Shown here one piece after another: positions 53,870-64,000 of a stretch of DNA of 64,000 nt. Source of the DNA: Siphonodentalium dalli. Lineage: Eukaryota; Mollusca; Scaphopoda; Gadilida; Siphonodentaliidae. The notes beneath the pieces are model-generated. The model was not told where the DNA came from, ran no database searches, and worked only from the letters and a program-made list of their open reading frames with translations. The position numbers were made by a program, and so were the translations under genes. The stretch is taken from the NCBI GenBank assembly GCA_032622095.1, contig CP136064.1, forward strand, positions 139,641,954 through 139,705,953, read 5' to 3'. The number at the start of each line of letters is the position of its first letter. Position 1 is the first letter of the stretch.

Positions 53870-55273
53870 TATTTTTTTATTTTTTTTATCATTTATTCAT
53901 ATATTTGATACAATTTATCAATTATTACAGTGGTGTATTTCATTAATACATAATTCATACATAAATTAATAACCATAGACTCTGTGTATTATGACTCTGT
54001 GTATAAATTAATTTGTCGCCATGCCACTCAAATGTGTTTTACTCGATATTTGCCAGAATTTTTTTCCGTCTAATTATTTTGGTCTTATACTTAGTGAATC
54101 TGCAGAGGAAACTAGGTTTTAAGAAAGTTCAAAGTTCTGTAATAATGGACTTTTATGCTGTGTTATGTACACTATGGTTTTGGGATTTAATAGATAATCT
54201 TTTTTAACATAATTGGGACAAATGTCAACAATATATTGATTGGGATTAATAAATAATGTTGGGCTTTTAAACCTCTTTGGGGAAACTTCTCAATGATCGA
54301 GTGAAGAGAACATATCTAGGACACTGTCCCATTTTTTCACAAATGCATTTCTAGGTGAGACATTCCATTTACATGCTTGTTTTTCAATGTTATACTCTTG
54401 GTTAAAGAAAAGAACCGCTGCTTCAAAACTTAAATTGTTTTTGCCATATTTTGTTACGTATATATACCGCTTTGTCAACATAATTATGCTATTTATTGCA
54501 AGTACATTTGTTCCTGTACTTATCCCAAAGAGTATATCTTCTGTTGTTGAGGGAAGTTGTAAATTACATTTTGAGTCCAACAGTACCGATAGTTGGTTCC
54601 ATATTTGTTTTACCTTTTGACAGGTAACAAGTAAATGTTGTATATTTTCTCTTTCTGTCTCACAAAAAGTGCATAGGAATACATTTGTCACCAAAGTATT
54701 ATGATTTATTTGGAATGGAAAGGCTTGCAGTTTTGTGTAACTTGAAAGACTCTTGCATAGATAAATTGCCAATTAATTTGCATTGGATCGAGATTTAGTT
54801 TTTGGCACCACCCAACTTGCGCACACGGTTTGTGTGGAACTAGCGAGTTTATGAATTTCCAATAGAGGTTTTTATTCAAATTGTCTTCTTGTATGATTTT
54901 TCCAACAAATTCGCTTTTTTGAATATTCTCCAATTTATTTTTCGAGGCTTTTATAATTTTTTTCCAAATTGAAGGGATGGAGTGTATTACTCCTTGAAGG
55001 GTGAGATAGTTCACTTTCAAACCGTATTTGCTCGATAGTTCTTCTGTTTTCATGAATGTGCCATCCTCTCGCAAAATATCATTAATATATAAAACCTGTT
55101 TGTCTATCCATTGTCTAAACTATGGGTTTATATTGTATTTTCATATGTACATATGTACATTATGGAAAATCAGGTGACTCTTATTATCTTCTACATTTAT
55201 GGGTTCCGAAGCTATCAATGCGTATGCAGATACTACATCTCTCCAGAAGGGATTCAGTTCTTTTGATATTCTC
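53870..55273 (-). mobile_element. L1/Tx1-type LINE, 5'-truncated insertion
   Basis: T-rich at the left end (53,868-53,890), which is the poly(A) tail of a minus-strand insertion. The coding tail lies at 54,290-55,270 and is truncated at its 5' end exactly at the right direct repeat. Typical target-primed integration followed by 5' truncation. Confidence 0.75.
54290..55270 (-). pseudogene. L1/Tx1-type ORF2 C-terminus
   Basis: Minus strand, in order: NPFWRDVVSAYALI-type start, IYINDILREDGTFMKTEELS, LKVNYLTLQGVIHSIPSIWK, WKFINSLVPHKP, then in the next frame FPFQINHNTLVTNVFLCTFC and the knuckle C-x2-C-x8-H-x4-C (LCTFCETERENIQHLLVTC), ending near 54,290. This is the post-RT region of L1/Tx1 ORF2 proteins. 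Frame changes occur near 55,140 and 54,740. The RT and endonuclease are absent. Confidence 0.85.
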
Positions 55274-55409
55274 AGTAACAGCAAAAATAAATATATAACA
55301 GTAACAATAGCCAACAGTATTTGTTATGAATAATTTTGATAATGCCTCGATCTTAGTAGGGTTGAGCTCTTATTAGTTGATATGAACCAAGTTCTAAGAT
55401 ACAGACTAT
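55274..55409. repeat. Right direct repeat flanking the L1/Tx1 insertion
   Basis: Partner of 53,731-53,869; lacks the CATGTGG word present on the left. Confidence 0.75.
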
Positions 55410-57535
55410 CATTTTACTTGCACAATGGCTTTATCATATTCATTGGAAAAAACTAAAAACGGCTATCTCGAAGTTACAAAATAATAATAACGAACAAAAG
55501 CTTACATTTGCATATCGTTCGTACATAATAGATCTGTAATGCGACGCCACAATTAAAAAAATCATGTTAGAAATAAATATTGTTTAAATGGTAGCAGAAA
55601 TGTCGCACAGTGGACTGAATTTTACTGTAGGGCTGACGTCGTAATAAAAAAATCTATTTAGTGCTTCTTTCAATTACCAGTATTCGAAAACGAGGGAATT
55701 ATGCATAATGGGTTACATGATCAATTGTAGAGATACATGTAGTTTGCATTTTATTGAACAAAATGGCCCCTGTGCATCTTGTTTATTGGCATAATGTAGT
55801 ATCTAAATGGCACATTCAGCTATCCTTGATAAATGTATATCACGGGCATATGATTTTTTTTCCTTTTATATTTTTTTAACTTATTTATTGTGTCTCCTGA
55901 TATATACAGTATTGGCAATTAAATGATGATGTGGGGGTAATGAATGATGACGGAGTAACAACTGGGAATTGGAGCACAGGTTATGCAACTTAGTTATGAA
56001 GCTCCGATCCCCATATTATATCACATATACGTATACGTTTGTAGATAAGTTTGTAGATGGTGCCACGATTGGTGATCCTCATATTTCATGTGAGAGGGGT
56101 GATTAATTTATGCAACGCGAGTGGTGGGAATCTATTGGCACAGGGTAAGATGTGGTGTTTGGTCGGTATCATCTCGGTGTCATGTAAACCGTTCAGATTG
56201 TGAAATGTATTATTGAACTATTTCGAAGAATCAGGCATTACTATAATCGTCTAGAGTAATATGATCGTACGTGACACGCAATGGAGCAACCACATATGTT
56301 ATTATCAAGTTGAATATTTACAATAATTATAGGATGTTACGTACATGTACTACCTGTACTATACTACTCGGAGAGATGTCGGTATCATCACATTTAAAAT
56401 ACCATGTTAGAACGTGGGTTGGGATAATCGTCTATAGTCACTAATAGCCGGGTTACTAGTACTGACATTGCTCATATTGTGAACTATTCAAACCCAGCAT
56501 TAGACTGCTGAATACTTCTGCCCCCACCGAACTACCAACCCGTAAATTAATAATTATTTATAAATTTCAGAAAAAATTATGATGAAATTGTCCTGGTAGT
56601 TTGATATTCCACCAATATTTATGGAGACATGATTGTGTTGTCTCGAAACCAAAAATAGATAGAGGTTACATGTGTTTTTTGAGTAAATACCATAGTTATT
56701 TCAATAAGTGAATAGCAATGGAAATATCTATTTTCAATGAGCGACCACTTGTTGCAAGTTGAAAATTGATAATTCGACTACAAGTAACAAATGAAATACT
56801 ATGGGATTCACGTAAAACACCATGGCATCTATTTTGTATAGGGGCTGGTTGATCTTGGCGTAGTCTGCTATAGACTGATATATACATGGGGATTTGATGT
56901 ACATGTATATAACAACATTATCCCGGTTATGTTCAGTCCAAACATATGAATAAAGTTCGAACCTCAGAAAATAACAGCTGCGAACCAGGTGTGAATTGAA
57001 CTGTGGTGGGGTCTCAGCCTATCTACCCCTGCACGTCAGAATAAAACGCCATTAAATAACATAAGTAGCTTGATGATGGAAATGAACCATCATACCGTAG
57101 TGAATTCAACCAGGCCCTCGTGTCCTCGGTGTCTGCAATCATACTACCACAAGTACAGGGTTTTTCATGCATGCAGAAATAAAGTAGAAGGTACAGTAAT
57201 TACATGTATATGTATCAGCGGAAGTTCAATTATAATTTCAAATGGATGGAATGTCACTTTAATATTTGAGTCAGACATAGATTATCTTCAATGAATACAA
57301 TCAATGCAATAAGCGATGTAGAAACGGAAATTGTTGCCTGAATTGAATGAAGTGTTGTGAATGTGAAACGTCGCATTAATGAAATCTGGATTGGGCAATA
57401 AAGAAATGTCACTTTAATAGTTAATGATGAGATATAATTATAGATTATCTCTATATTTTAGTGATGAAAATATATCCTGTTTTAAAAGGCCGCTAGTATC
57501 TGAGAATTATAATAACGTAGTTACGCAAAGCTGCC
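55410..57535. other. AT-rich intergenic sequence
   Basis: No gene recognised. A TGTCACTTTAATA word occurs at 57,254 and 57,406, each followed by ATAGATTATCT-type sequence, a weak local duplication. Confidence 0.4.
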
Positions 57536-57540
57536 CACAT

Positions 57541-59515
57541 GAATCATATAATTAATTCATGGAAATCTACTTGAATGCCTTTGAAATAGCTTTTCCACTA
57601 AAAAAGCTAAAAACAAAATCCAGTAAACAGAAACCATGGATTACCAAAGGACTTATTAAATCTTCAGAACACAAAGCTAAGCTCTTTCATATAAAATTAA
57701 AGGAAGCATGTGAAGTGAATATAACAAAATATAAAGAATTTTGTAAATGTTTTAATATAATTAAACGAGCAAGTAAAACCTTTCATTGTAAACATATGAT
57801 AAATGAATACAAATATGACATGAAAAATACATCGAAACTCATTTCAGAGATTATCCAAAAGAGATCTAAAAAATTAAATATCCTTTGTCATTTAATATAG
57901 GCGGCATTATCAGATCAGATCGTAAAGATGTCGCAGAAGCATTTAATAACTATTTTTCTAACATTGGAACCATTGAATCTGAAAATATACAAAATATGGG
58001 GGAACAATTTTCCTCATACTTACCTACACCCTGTAATGAAACACCATTTTTCCGCCCTATTACACCAGAAGAATTACAAAGAATGGTCTCTTCCTGTAAA
58101 GTAAAACAGCACAGACTGTGATTGTCTTACTTCTTCACTAATGAAGAGTGTCATCAATGAAATTTCCCAACCTCTAAGTTATATTATTAATATATCTATG
58201 GAAACTGGAATTATTCCTGATACTATGAAGATAGCACGGGTCATCCCTCTGTTTAAATCCGGAGATCCAAAACTGTTAAAAAATTGTCTGTTTAAGACTT
58301 GTCGAATTTCTTAACAAGCATGATACCCTCTATCACAATCAATATGGATTTCGTAAGGGCACTCCACAATTCACCCGATACTGAGGTTAATTAACGATGT
58401 GGGTCGAAATAATAATAAGAAAACTAAAGATTGTACACTTTCTGCTTTTATCAACTTCTCTAAAGCCTTTGATACAATAAACCACAACATTCTATTGAAA
58501 AAATACTTGAAACATATGGAATAAGAGGCAAAGCCAATCATTGGTTTAGTAATTATTTGAATAATAGGTTTCAATATGTGGATTTGGAAGGTATGATTTC
58601 ATCTAAACTTCCCATTACATGTGGAGTCCCCCAGGGATAATTGGCCGGGTCGATTCTCTTCTTGACTTATGTAAAAGATATGCACAAATCTACTGCCTTT
58701 TGCAGATGACATCACCGTGTACTCCTCAAACCACAACCTTGATTATTTGTATGCCAAGTTTAATAATGAACTTGCAAAACTAAGTAAATGGTGTCGAAAA
58801 AATAGGCTATCACTATACACTAAACAAAACAAATATATGCTGATACAACAAAAAAACGGCCCATATATACTTGGAAATCACAAACTGACAATACACGGAG
58901 AGCAAATCATAAGAATTGGAGCAGACTGTCAGGAGAAATCATATAAGTTTATTGGAATACACATTGATGAACACCTATCATTTGAACATCACGTGAAAGC
59001 TATTTGTGGAAAAATTAGTAACTCCTTATATGCCATAAATCGAGTTAAAATTTCCTTCCGTTTGACTGTCTCCGTGTGCTGTATCTTACATTAGTACACT
59101 CCCATATTCTCTATGGAATTGAGCTATGGGGACATGCCGGTACCCACAACCAAGTTGTTGCTTTACAGAAAAAAGCTATCCGACCTATTAACAAAAGAAA
59201 CGCTACAATAGCCAAACTGAACCTTTATTTAAAACTAACAACATCTTGAAATTACAAGACCTTTACATGCAACGGATGTGGATTTTTATGCGCAACTGGA
59301 TGAATACCAACCTCCCCAAGTCATTTAATAACAGCTTTAACATTTACATACACCCGACTATGAATACCAGATCAGCAGGCAAAATTCGAGAAACAAAATC
59401 ACGCATTAAATTCACACAAAAAATACCTCTCCATGTTTTTCCGAAAATCTGGAGTAATCTTAATAAAACTACCCAAAATATTCGACCTAAGTTAGCTTTT
59501 GTGAACCACTTCTAA
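57541..59515 (+). pseudogene. CR1/Jockey-type LINE reverse transcriptase, third family
   Basis: Frames in order: AFPLKKLKTKSSKQKPWITK (linker before RT), VAEAFNNYFSNIG, ARVIPLFKSGDPK, NQYGFRKGTPQFT, FINFSKAFDTINHNIL (motif A, with Asn where the catalytic Asp is expected), CGVPQG followed by a TAA, FADD (motif C, 58,695-58,710, out of frame with what precedes it), LSKWCRKNRL, KFIGIHIDEHL, HILYGIELWG and a basic tail ending VNHF at TAA 59,515. At least five breaks. The endonuclease is missing, so it is 5' truncated. Distinct from LINE A and B. Confidence 0.85.
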
Positions 59516-59524
59516 TAAGACAAT

Positions 59525-59780
59525 TTTTGGGAATTGTTCACTGGTTGTTAAATGCACAAACAAATTTTGTCCGGATTGCTCAACAATAACACAACTATAC
59601 ACAACATTATTCGATCTATGCAAATCTATCCTTGGCAAATATCGTTTTCGTAATTCGCAAAAAATCTTGCTTTCAAGCAGATAATGAAATTCATCACCAG
59701 TAACTTTGTTAACGTCGCATAGGGTACAAGTGTTACCAGCTTCAGCAGCACTTGACCATCAACTGTTTCGTTTGGCAAGT
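59525..59780 (-). pseudogene. C-terminal fragment of another LINE ORF2
   Basis: On the minus strand: CTLCDVNKVTGDEFHYLLES followed by IFCELRKRYLPR, the GDExH knuckle seen at the C-terminus of many invertebrate LINE proteins. The last ligand, normally Cys, is Ser here. It abuts the previous LINE tail in opposite orientation. Only about 80 codons remain. Confidence 0.65.
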
Positions 59781-61720
59781 ACTGATTGCTTGTTCTAAAT
59801 CTACACTTTCAGACGTTGAAATATAAGAAAGGTGTAGATGAATTTAAATTCAATAAGTTATTACTGATGTCTCATTCACATCGCGCGCTCTGGCAGGTGC
59901 CTAGTTCAGTGCTACTACTGTGGACAATATATATTTGGAATATAAATATTGATTTTATACATTTGCTAATACATTGTAAATTATATTTAACGTATATATA
60001 TTTTATATGTCTAATGATATATGTGCATGGTGACTTGCAGTATAATATTTTAATATTATCTTTCAAACTTAAAAAAAGAATTCACTTATGATCTAAACGA
60101 CATATCAAACTGTTCACTTGCACCATTAAATTTGAACGCTGTGGTAAACTGACAAATTCTAATCTAGACGAAATATTTAATAAATAATTCTGTTCATAAC
60201 GACTTTACTTAATCTTGAACAAATGGATACACGAAGATGTAACCAGCTCTCACATGTAATGACCGGGCTTATTATTTAAAGAATCAATACTAATATCTTT
60301 AATTTTAGGGTGGCGACAGGAAGACGACCTGATAGGTCATGTCGCCTCCACATGACTTGTATACTTTTTGTTGTATTTACGCTTTATGTACTATATATTG
60401 TTATGATTGGTCATGAAAAAAATTATTCTGATTCTGACATCAACGACATATATAAATATACATCCCACCAGTTACCAAAAGGGCACTCCCTATATACCCA
60501 CACTCTCGTCTAATACTCCGGGTTTGCATTTACACATCAATGATGACTGTACAATCATTAAATGTTTACCTATACACATTACCCATAACCATCAAATCAC
60601 TCCCTATTATCCACACACTCCATCCATTAGCTAAAAACGAATTCGCAGTATTCCACTGCGTCATTTGAGACCTAATACTTGTCGTTTCCTAGCGTATTCA
60701 TAGAGAAATCTAAATTCCAAACATTGATCTTGAACGCAGTTTTCCATGTTTCGTGACACCTTCGCATGTGTGGGTTAATCGGTCTCTATATGTACATAAA
60801 TCACCGCTTCGCTCGAATCGATAGAATGCAGTTGTGCAATAGATGATAAACTTCAATTATAATACCAAGTTTGCTTGTGTGCGTAGCGTTATCACTGTAA
60901 AAATACATTTCTACAGCTGTTCCAGTCGTCGTCCGAATAATGAAACTTCAGTTGTGCGGCCAGTGGCGGTGTTAATATGTTTGGCTGGGGTCAATATCGG
61001 TCTTTCGTTAGACAACAAATGGAGCCATCATTCTACGTATTCCTCCAGATATCGGCCGTTCCACGCAATTTCAAATTCTGTTCCGCAGATTGTCATTCTA
61101 TTCCATATTATATCCCAACCTGAAGATCTAAACTTTGCTTATAAATTAATTTTGTCGATGTGCACATCTATCTATCTATCTATCTATAGGTTTCTCCTAA
61201 CCTTCATTATGTTGAAGTTTGAAAGGAGGTGCATGATTGTGTAGCTATAACATTTTAGTTTGCAATATTTTTGGTGAATTTTGGATTTTATTTATTAAAA
61301 TATGATAAAAAGTCAGATTAGGTATATGTTGTGTTACGGGAGTAGTGGTCGCTAAAAAGAGCAGATTTGAACTCGTCCATGTACATGTATGTGAGGGTAG
61401 CAATAGCAGGATCAAGAGAATTCCAATCAACAATAGTATGTGGGTAGAAAGAGGTGCGGATGTATTTGGGTCCAGTGAAAAACAGTACACACGTATGACC
61501 TTTGGATGTTGTGAGGGGGCAGTGTCTCGTATATTAACAAAGTTATTTTTGATTTTGTAGAACATGACAAGTGATGAATATAATCGTCGCTGTTCTAGAG
61601 AAGGCTATTGCAGGTGTGTTAGCAGATGCACTGCTTGGGTAGTTGTAGATGTTCAGTGTATACCCGGCTGCACTGTTAAACCATTTCTATTTGGTCTCTT
61701 ATGTATGCTTGCCATGGGTG
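59781..61720. other. AT-rich intergenic sequence
   Basis: Includes a (TATC)n run at 61,167-61,190. A 133-codon open frame at 60,843-61,244 runs through that microsatellite and has no recognisable domain. No gene supported. Confidence 0.4.
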
Positions 61721-61731
61721 CCATGTGGTTG

Positions 61732-62187
61732 GGAACGGGAAGATTCGGTCGCGGGATGTTTCGGCTGGGTATTTTTCGGTCGCGGGAAGAGTCGGCTGAG
61801 AAGATTCGGCTGGGAAGATTCGGCCAATCTATTGATCTAGTTAATTAGTTAATTAACTTATAAAAGATACTTTGAAACGTTCTTTATTATAAACATAAAA
61901 TAATCTCATAAAAAAACAAACAAAACATCATAAAAGTAATAACTTGGATTTATTCATGTGAAATATACAAATATGTGTCCACATAATTCATGAAAAACAT
62001 ACAAAAATAACTTTCTGTATTATAAACATAAAATAATCTCGTAACACATGTAAAAAAAACGTCAAAACTATTAAAATTAATCCCCAAAATAGATCTAAAC
62101 CTGGGAAGATTCGGCCGATACAACCGGCCGAATTTTCTCAGCCGAATCTTCCCAGCCGAATCTTATCTCGGCCGAATCTTCACGGAC
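61732..62187. mobile_element. Short element with GAAGATTCGGC repeats and 11-bp target duplication
   Basis: Flanked by CCATGTGGTTG at 61,721-61,731 and 62,188-62,198. Left end is a cluster of GGGAAGATTCGG / CGGCTGGGAAGATTCGG units; right end is the inverse cluster CCGAATCTTCCCAGCCG. Between them TTATAAACATAAAATAATCT occurs twice (about 61,888 and 62,022). No protein. An uncharacterised MITE-like element. Confidence 0.75.
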
Positions 62188-62198
62188 CCATGTGGTTG

Positions 62199-63335
62199 AG
62201 TAATATGCCAGCTTAGCATACTCACATGTATAATGAGATATATGCTTGATTCGTTCAAATTTTAATTTCGCAGTTTGTTGCAAGAGTGAATCGTGGAATT
62301 ATGATATTGAGCCCAAGGAGAGACTCGGTCACTGAGTCAGCGAGACTTTATAGAAGTATGAGTCAGAGGCAGGTCACGTCAACGGTCAAGAGTCAGTCTG
62401 CCCTCGCCTTAAATTGGTGAATTTGTTACATTCGCGGTAAAACAAGGCCTATATACTACCTCCGATACTGATCATGTACTCACCTTGTATATCAAAATGT
62501 TAGCAGGTTTGTCTCGTCCACCTCGTGTGTGTTAATTGGTAATTAGTGGAAATAATAATCCGAGGTGGCAATTTTCAGTTGTTTGATTAGCATTACTCGC
62601 CTAACAACTGTTTGTGAACAACGTTAATTCTAATTGGTTAATATAAACGCGATCATACAATCACTACATAGATGACTCGGAAAGACGATACCAAGAGTTC
62701 AATAGGGCATGTCAAAGGTCATTCAATTTTTAAGAGACTAATTTTCAAAGGAACGGTATTACAGTTCGGCTCTCCCAGCGTCGAGTGTGTGCGGCCAGTA
62801 CTGCGTGCGCTTATAAATTAATTTTGTAAATTATTTAATTTCATGCCATGTAACTCTGAAATATTTAGTTTACATTCGTCTGGAATTATATCTGATAACA
62901 TAATGCAACATAAGTACTGTGTGTGTACTTGTAGAGAAGCTCAACCCTTTTAGTCTCACGCTAAGATATTGCAAGACATTATGAGATGAAGTAGAGTCAA
63001 ATCGTTTAGTTCTATGAAGCATTGTGCCATATATAGCTGTAAAGAGAGCCAACCATTGTCTTGCTCTATACTGTAAAACATCAATACAAGATAATTGACA
63101 ATACCTTATGGTAAGAGTCTACATTGTCTCAAAATTTGTAATTTTCATGCTCAGTTTCTAGCGATGCAGTCAGGTATAATTATAGACACCCATTTACACA
63201 CAACATATCTTCACCAAAGCATCAATACATGTATGTGTAAACTATCAATTGGATAAAAAATGCATTTATTTGTGTACATATATATGGACAGTACATGTTA
63301 TGTCTCGAGTAATTTATTTTGTATGAGAGTAATAT
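62199..63335. other. AT-rich intergenic sequence
   Basis: No feature recognised. Confidence 0.35.
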
Positions 63336-63339
63336 TACG

Positions 63340-63860
63340 TCGCATCAGTGCTATAAGGTCGTAACTCTATTTTGGCGGGAAATGAGTATTTGATATCATT
63401 CGAATTGTGAGAAAAAATACAATCCGATGCGCCAAACTGTTTTTGCATTGGATGGCAAATATTCCCACAAACCAGTGACACAAATGTCGTATCTCCAGCA
63501 ATCTTCACAATTATTCGTGCTATAAGGTCGTATGTCCAACAGCAGCCAATCGGATGCTTCAGGTTGTCCACGTGACTTCTGTTTTGTGTTTGAACATTCT
63601 CAAATGTGTGTTATATGGTCGTATCTCCATGTTAGTCACGTGATCATTTGGTGATTTAAATTTTGTGATTGTTCCACAAATTTCTGTATGATGATGCACA
63701 TGAGTGAATATTCATAATGTAGAATAGGCACTTTTTAGTTCATAGACACATGCGATTGCCACCATATTTAGCTTAATCTGTATTTATTAACACAACTTCC
63801 GTATAGCACGGAAACCAGTCGTCGTTGGCGTATGCAAAAGGTTGTATCTCCAAACAAGTT
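63340..63860. repeat. Irregular repeats of GGTCGTATCTCC
   Basis: GGTCGTAACTC (63,357), GTCGTATCTCC (63,487), GGTCGTATGTCC (63,527), GGTCGTATCTCC (63,619) and GGTTGTATCTCC (63,840), several preceded by GTGCTATAA or GTGTTATAT. Spacing is irregular (about 40-220 bp). Non-coding. Confidence 0.55.
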
Positions 63861-64000
63861 ATTGCTTTTTAAAAGAAAACGAGGAAGTAAACAGAAAAAA
63901 TATGTGGTTCAATGGACAGCTAATGTCAGTTTTCATCGGGATAAATACAACAATACGTCATGCTTTGTCAACATTAGGAGAAATGTTGTCTGAAAACTTC

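Noticed and set aside
60843-61244. 133-codon open frame
   Set aside because: No recognisable domain, passes through a (TATC)n microsatellite, no clear promoter or splice context.

Overview
The window is animal nuclear DNA made almost entirely of transposable elements and tandem repeats. AT-rich intergenic sequence, several degraded families of APE-type non-LTR retrotransposon (LINE), a Penelope-like element with a GIY-YIG domain, a Helitron relic, many hairpin elements and frequent ACATGTA-type words fit a marine invertebrate, most likely a lophotrochozoan such as a mollusc or brachiopod. The species cannot be fixed from sequence alone. There are no bacterial operons, rRNA genes, CRISPR arrays or convincing tRNA genes. 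The only host-gene candidate is one 108-bp exon of a TSSK-like protein kinase (53,321-53,428).

Layout. Positions 1-12,577 and 21,709-32,976 are two nearly identical copies of one block holding two related LINEs head to tail. LINE A has a 120-aa hydrophobic ORF followed by an endonuclease-reverse transcriptase (EN-RT) ORF. LINE B has a 51-aa hydrophobic ORF followed by an EN-RT ORF. Copy 1 carries a 5.66-kb insertion (379-6,039), a giant foldback palindrome with arms of about 2.8 kb. Each arm holds a small transcription unit pointing outward: TATA box, C2H2-finger/polyQ ORF, F-box-like ORF, AATAAA. Copy 2 lacks the palindrome but carries a 4.3-kb insertion (25,760-30,054) made of about 80 copies of a 37-bp repeat, itself interrupted by a MULE-like element. 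LINE B of copy 1 breaks off at 12,577 into an unrelated LINE ORF1 fragment; LINE B of copy 2 reaches its own 3' end near 34,950.

Between the copies (12,578-21,708) lie the ORF1 fragment, three tandem arrays (about 153, 140 and 87 bp), a retroelement-like insertion with a 33-bp target duplication, and a 620-bp array. From 34,950 to 64,000 the sequence is a mosaic: hairpin MITEs, a TTAA-flanked piggyBac-type MITE family, two copies of a dispersed element built on an ACCCAGGT minisatellite whose polarity flips midway, a Penelope-like fragment, a degraded LINE-B relative, a Helitron relic, a 1.1-kb foldback, an L1/Tx1-type LINE tail between 140-bp direct repeats, a CR1/Jockey-type LINE and further short elements.

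The genes do not form a pathway. The points of interest are how the LINEs may express two proteins (a UGAUG stop-start in A, an 11-nt overlap in B, and hydrophobic-plus-NPGP 2A-like segments), and the palindrome, which carries paired, apparently captured genes. All identities come from reading translations and repeats by eye; no database search was run.
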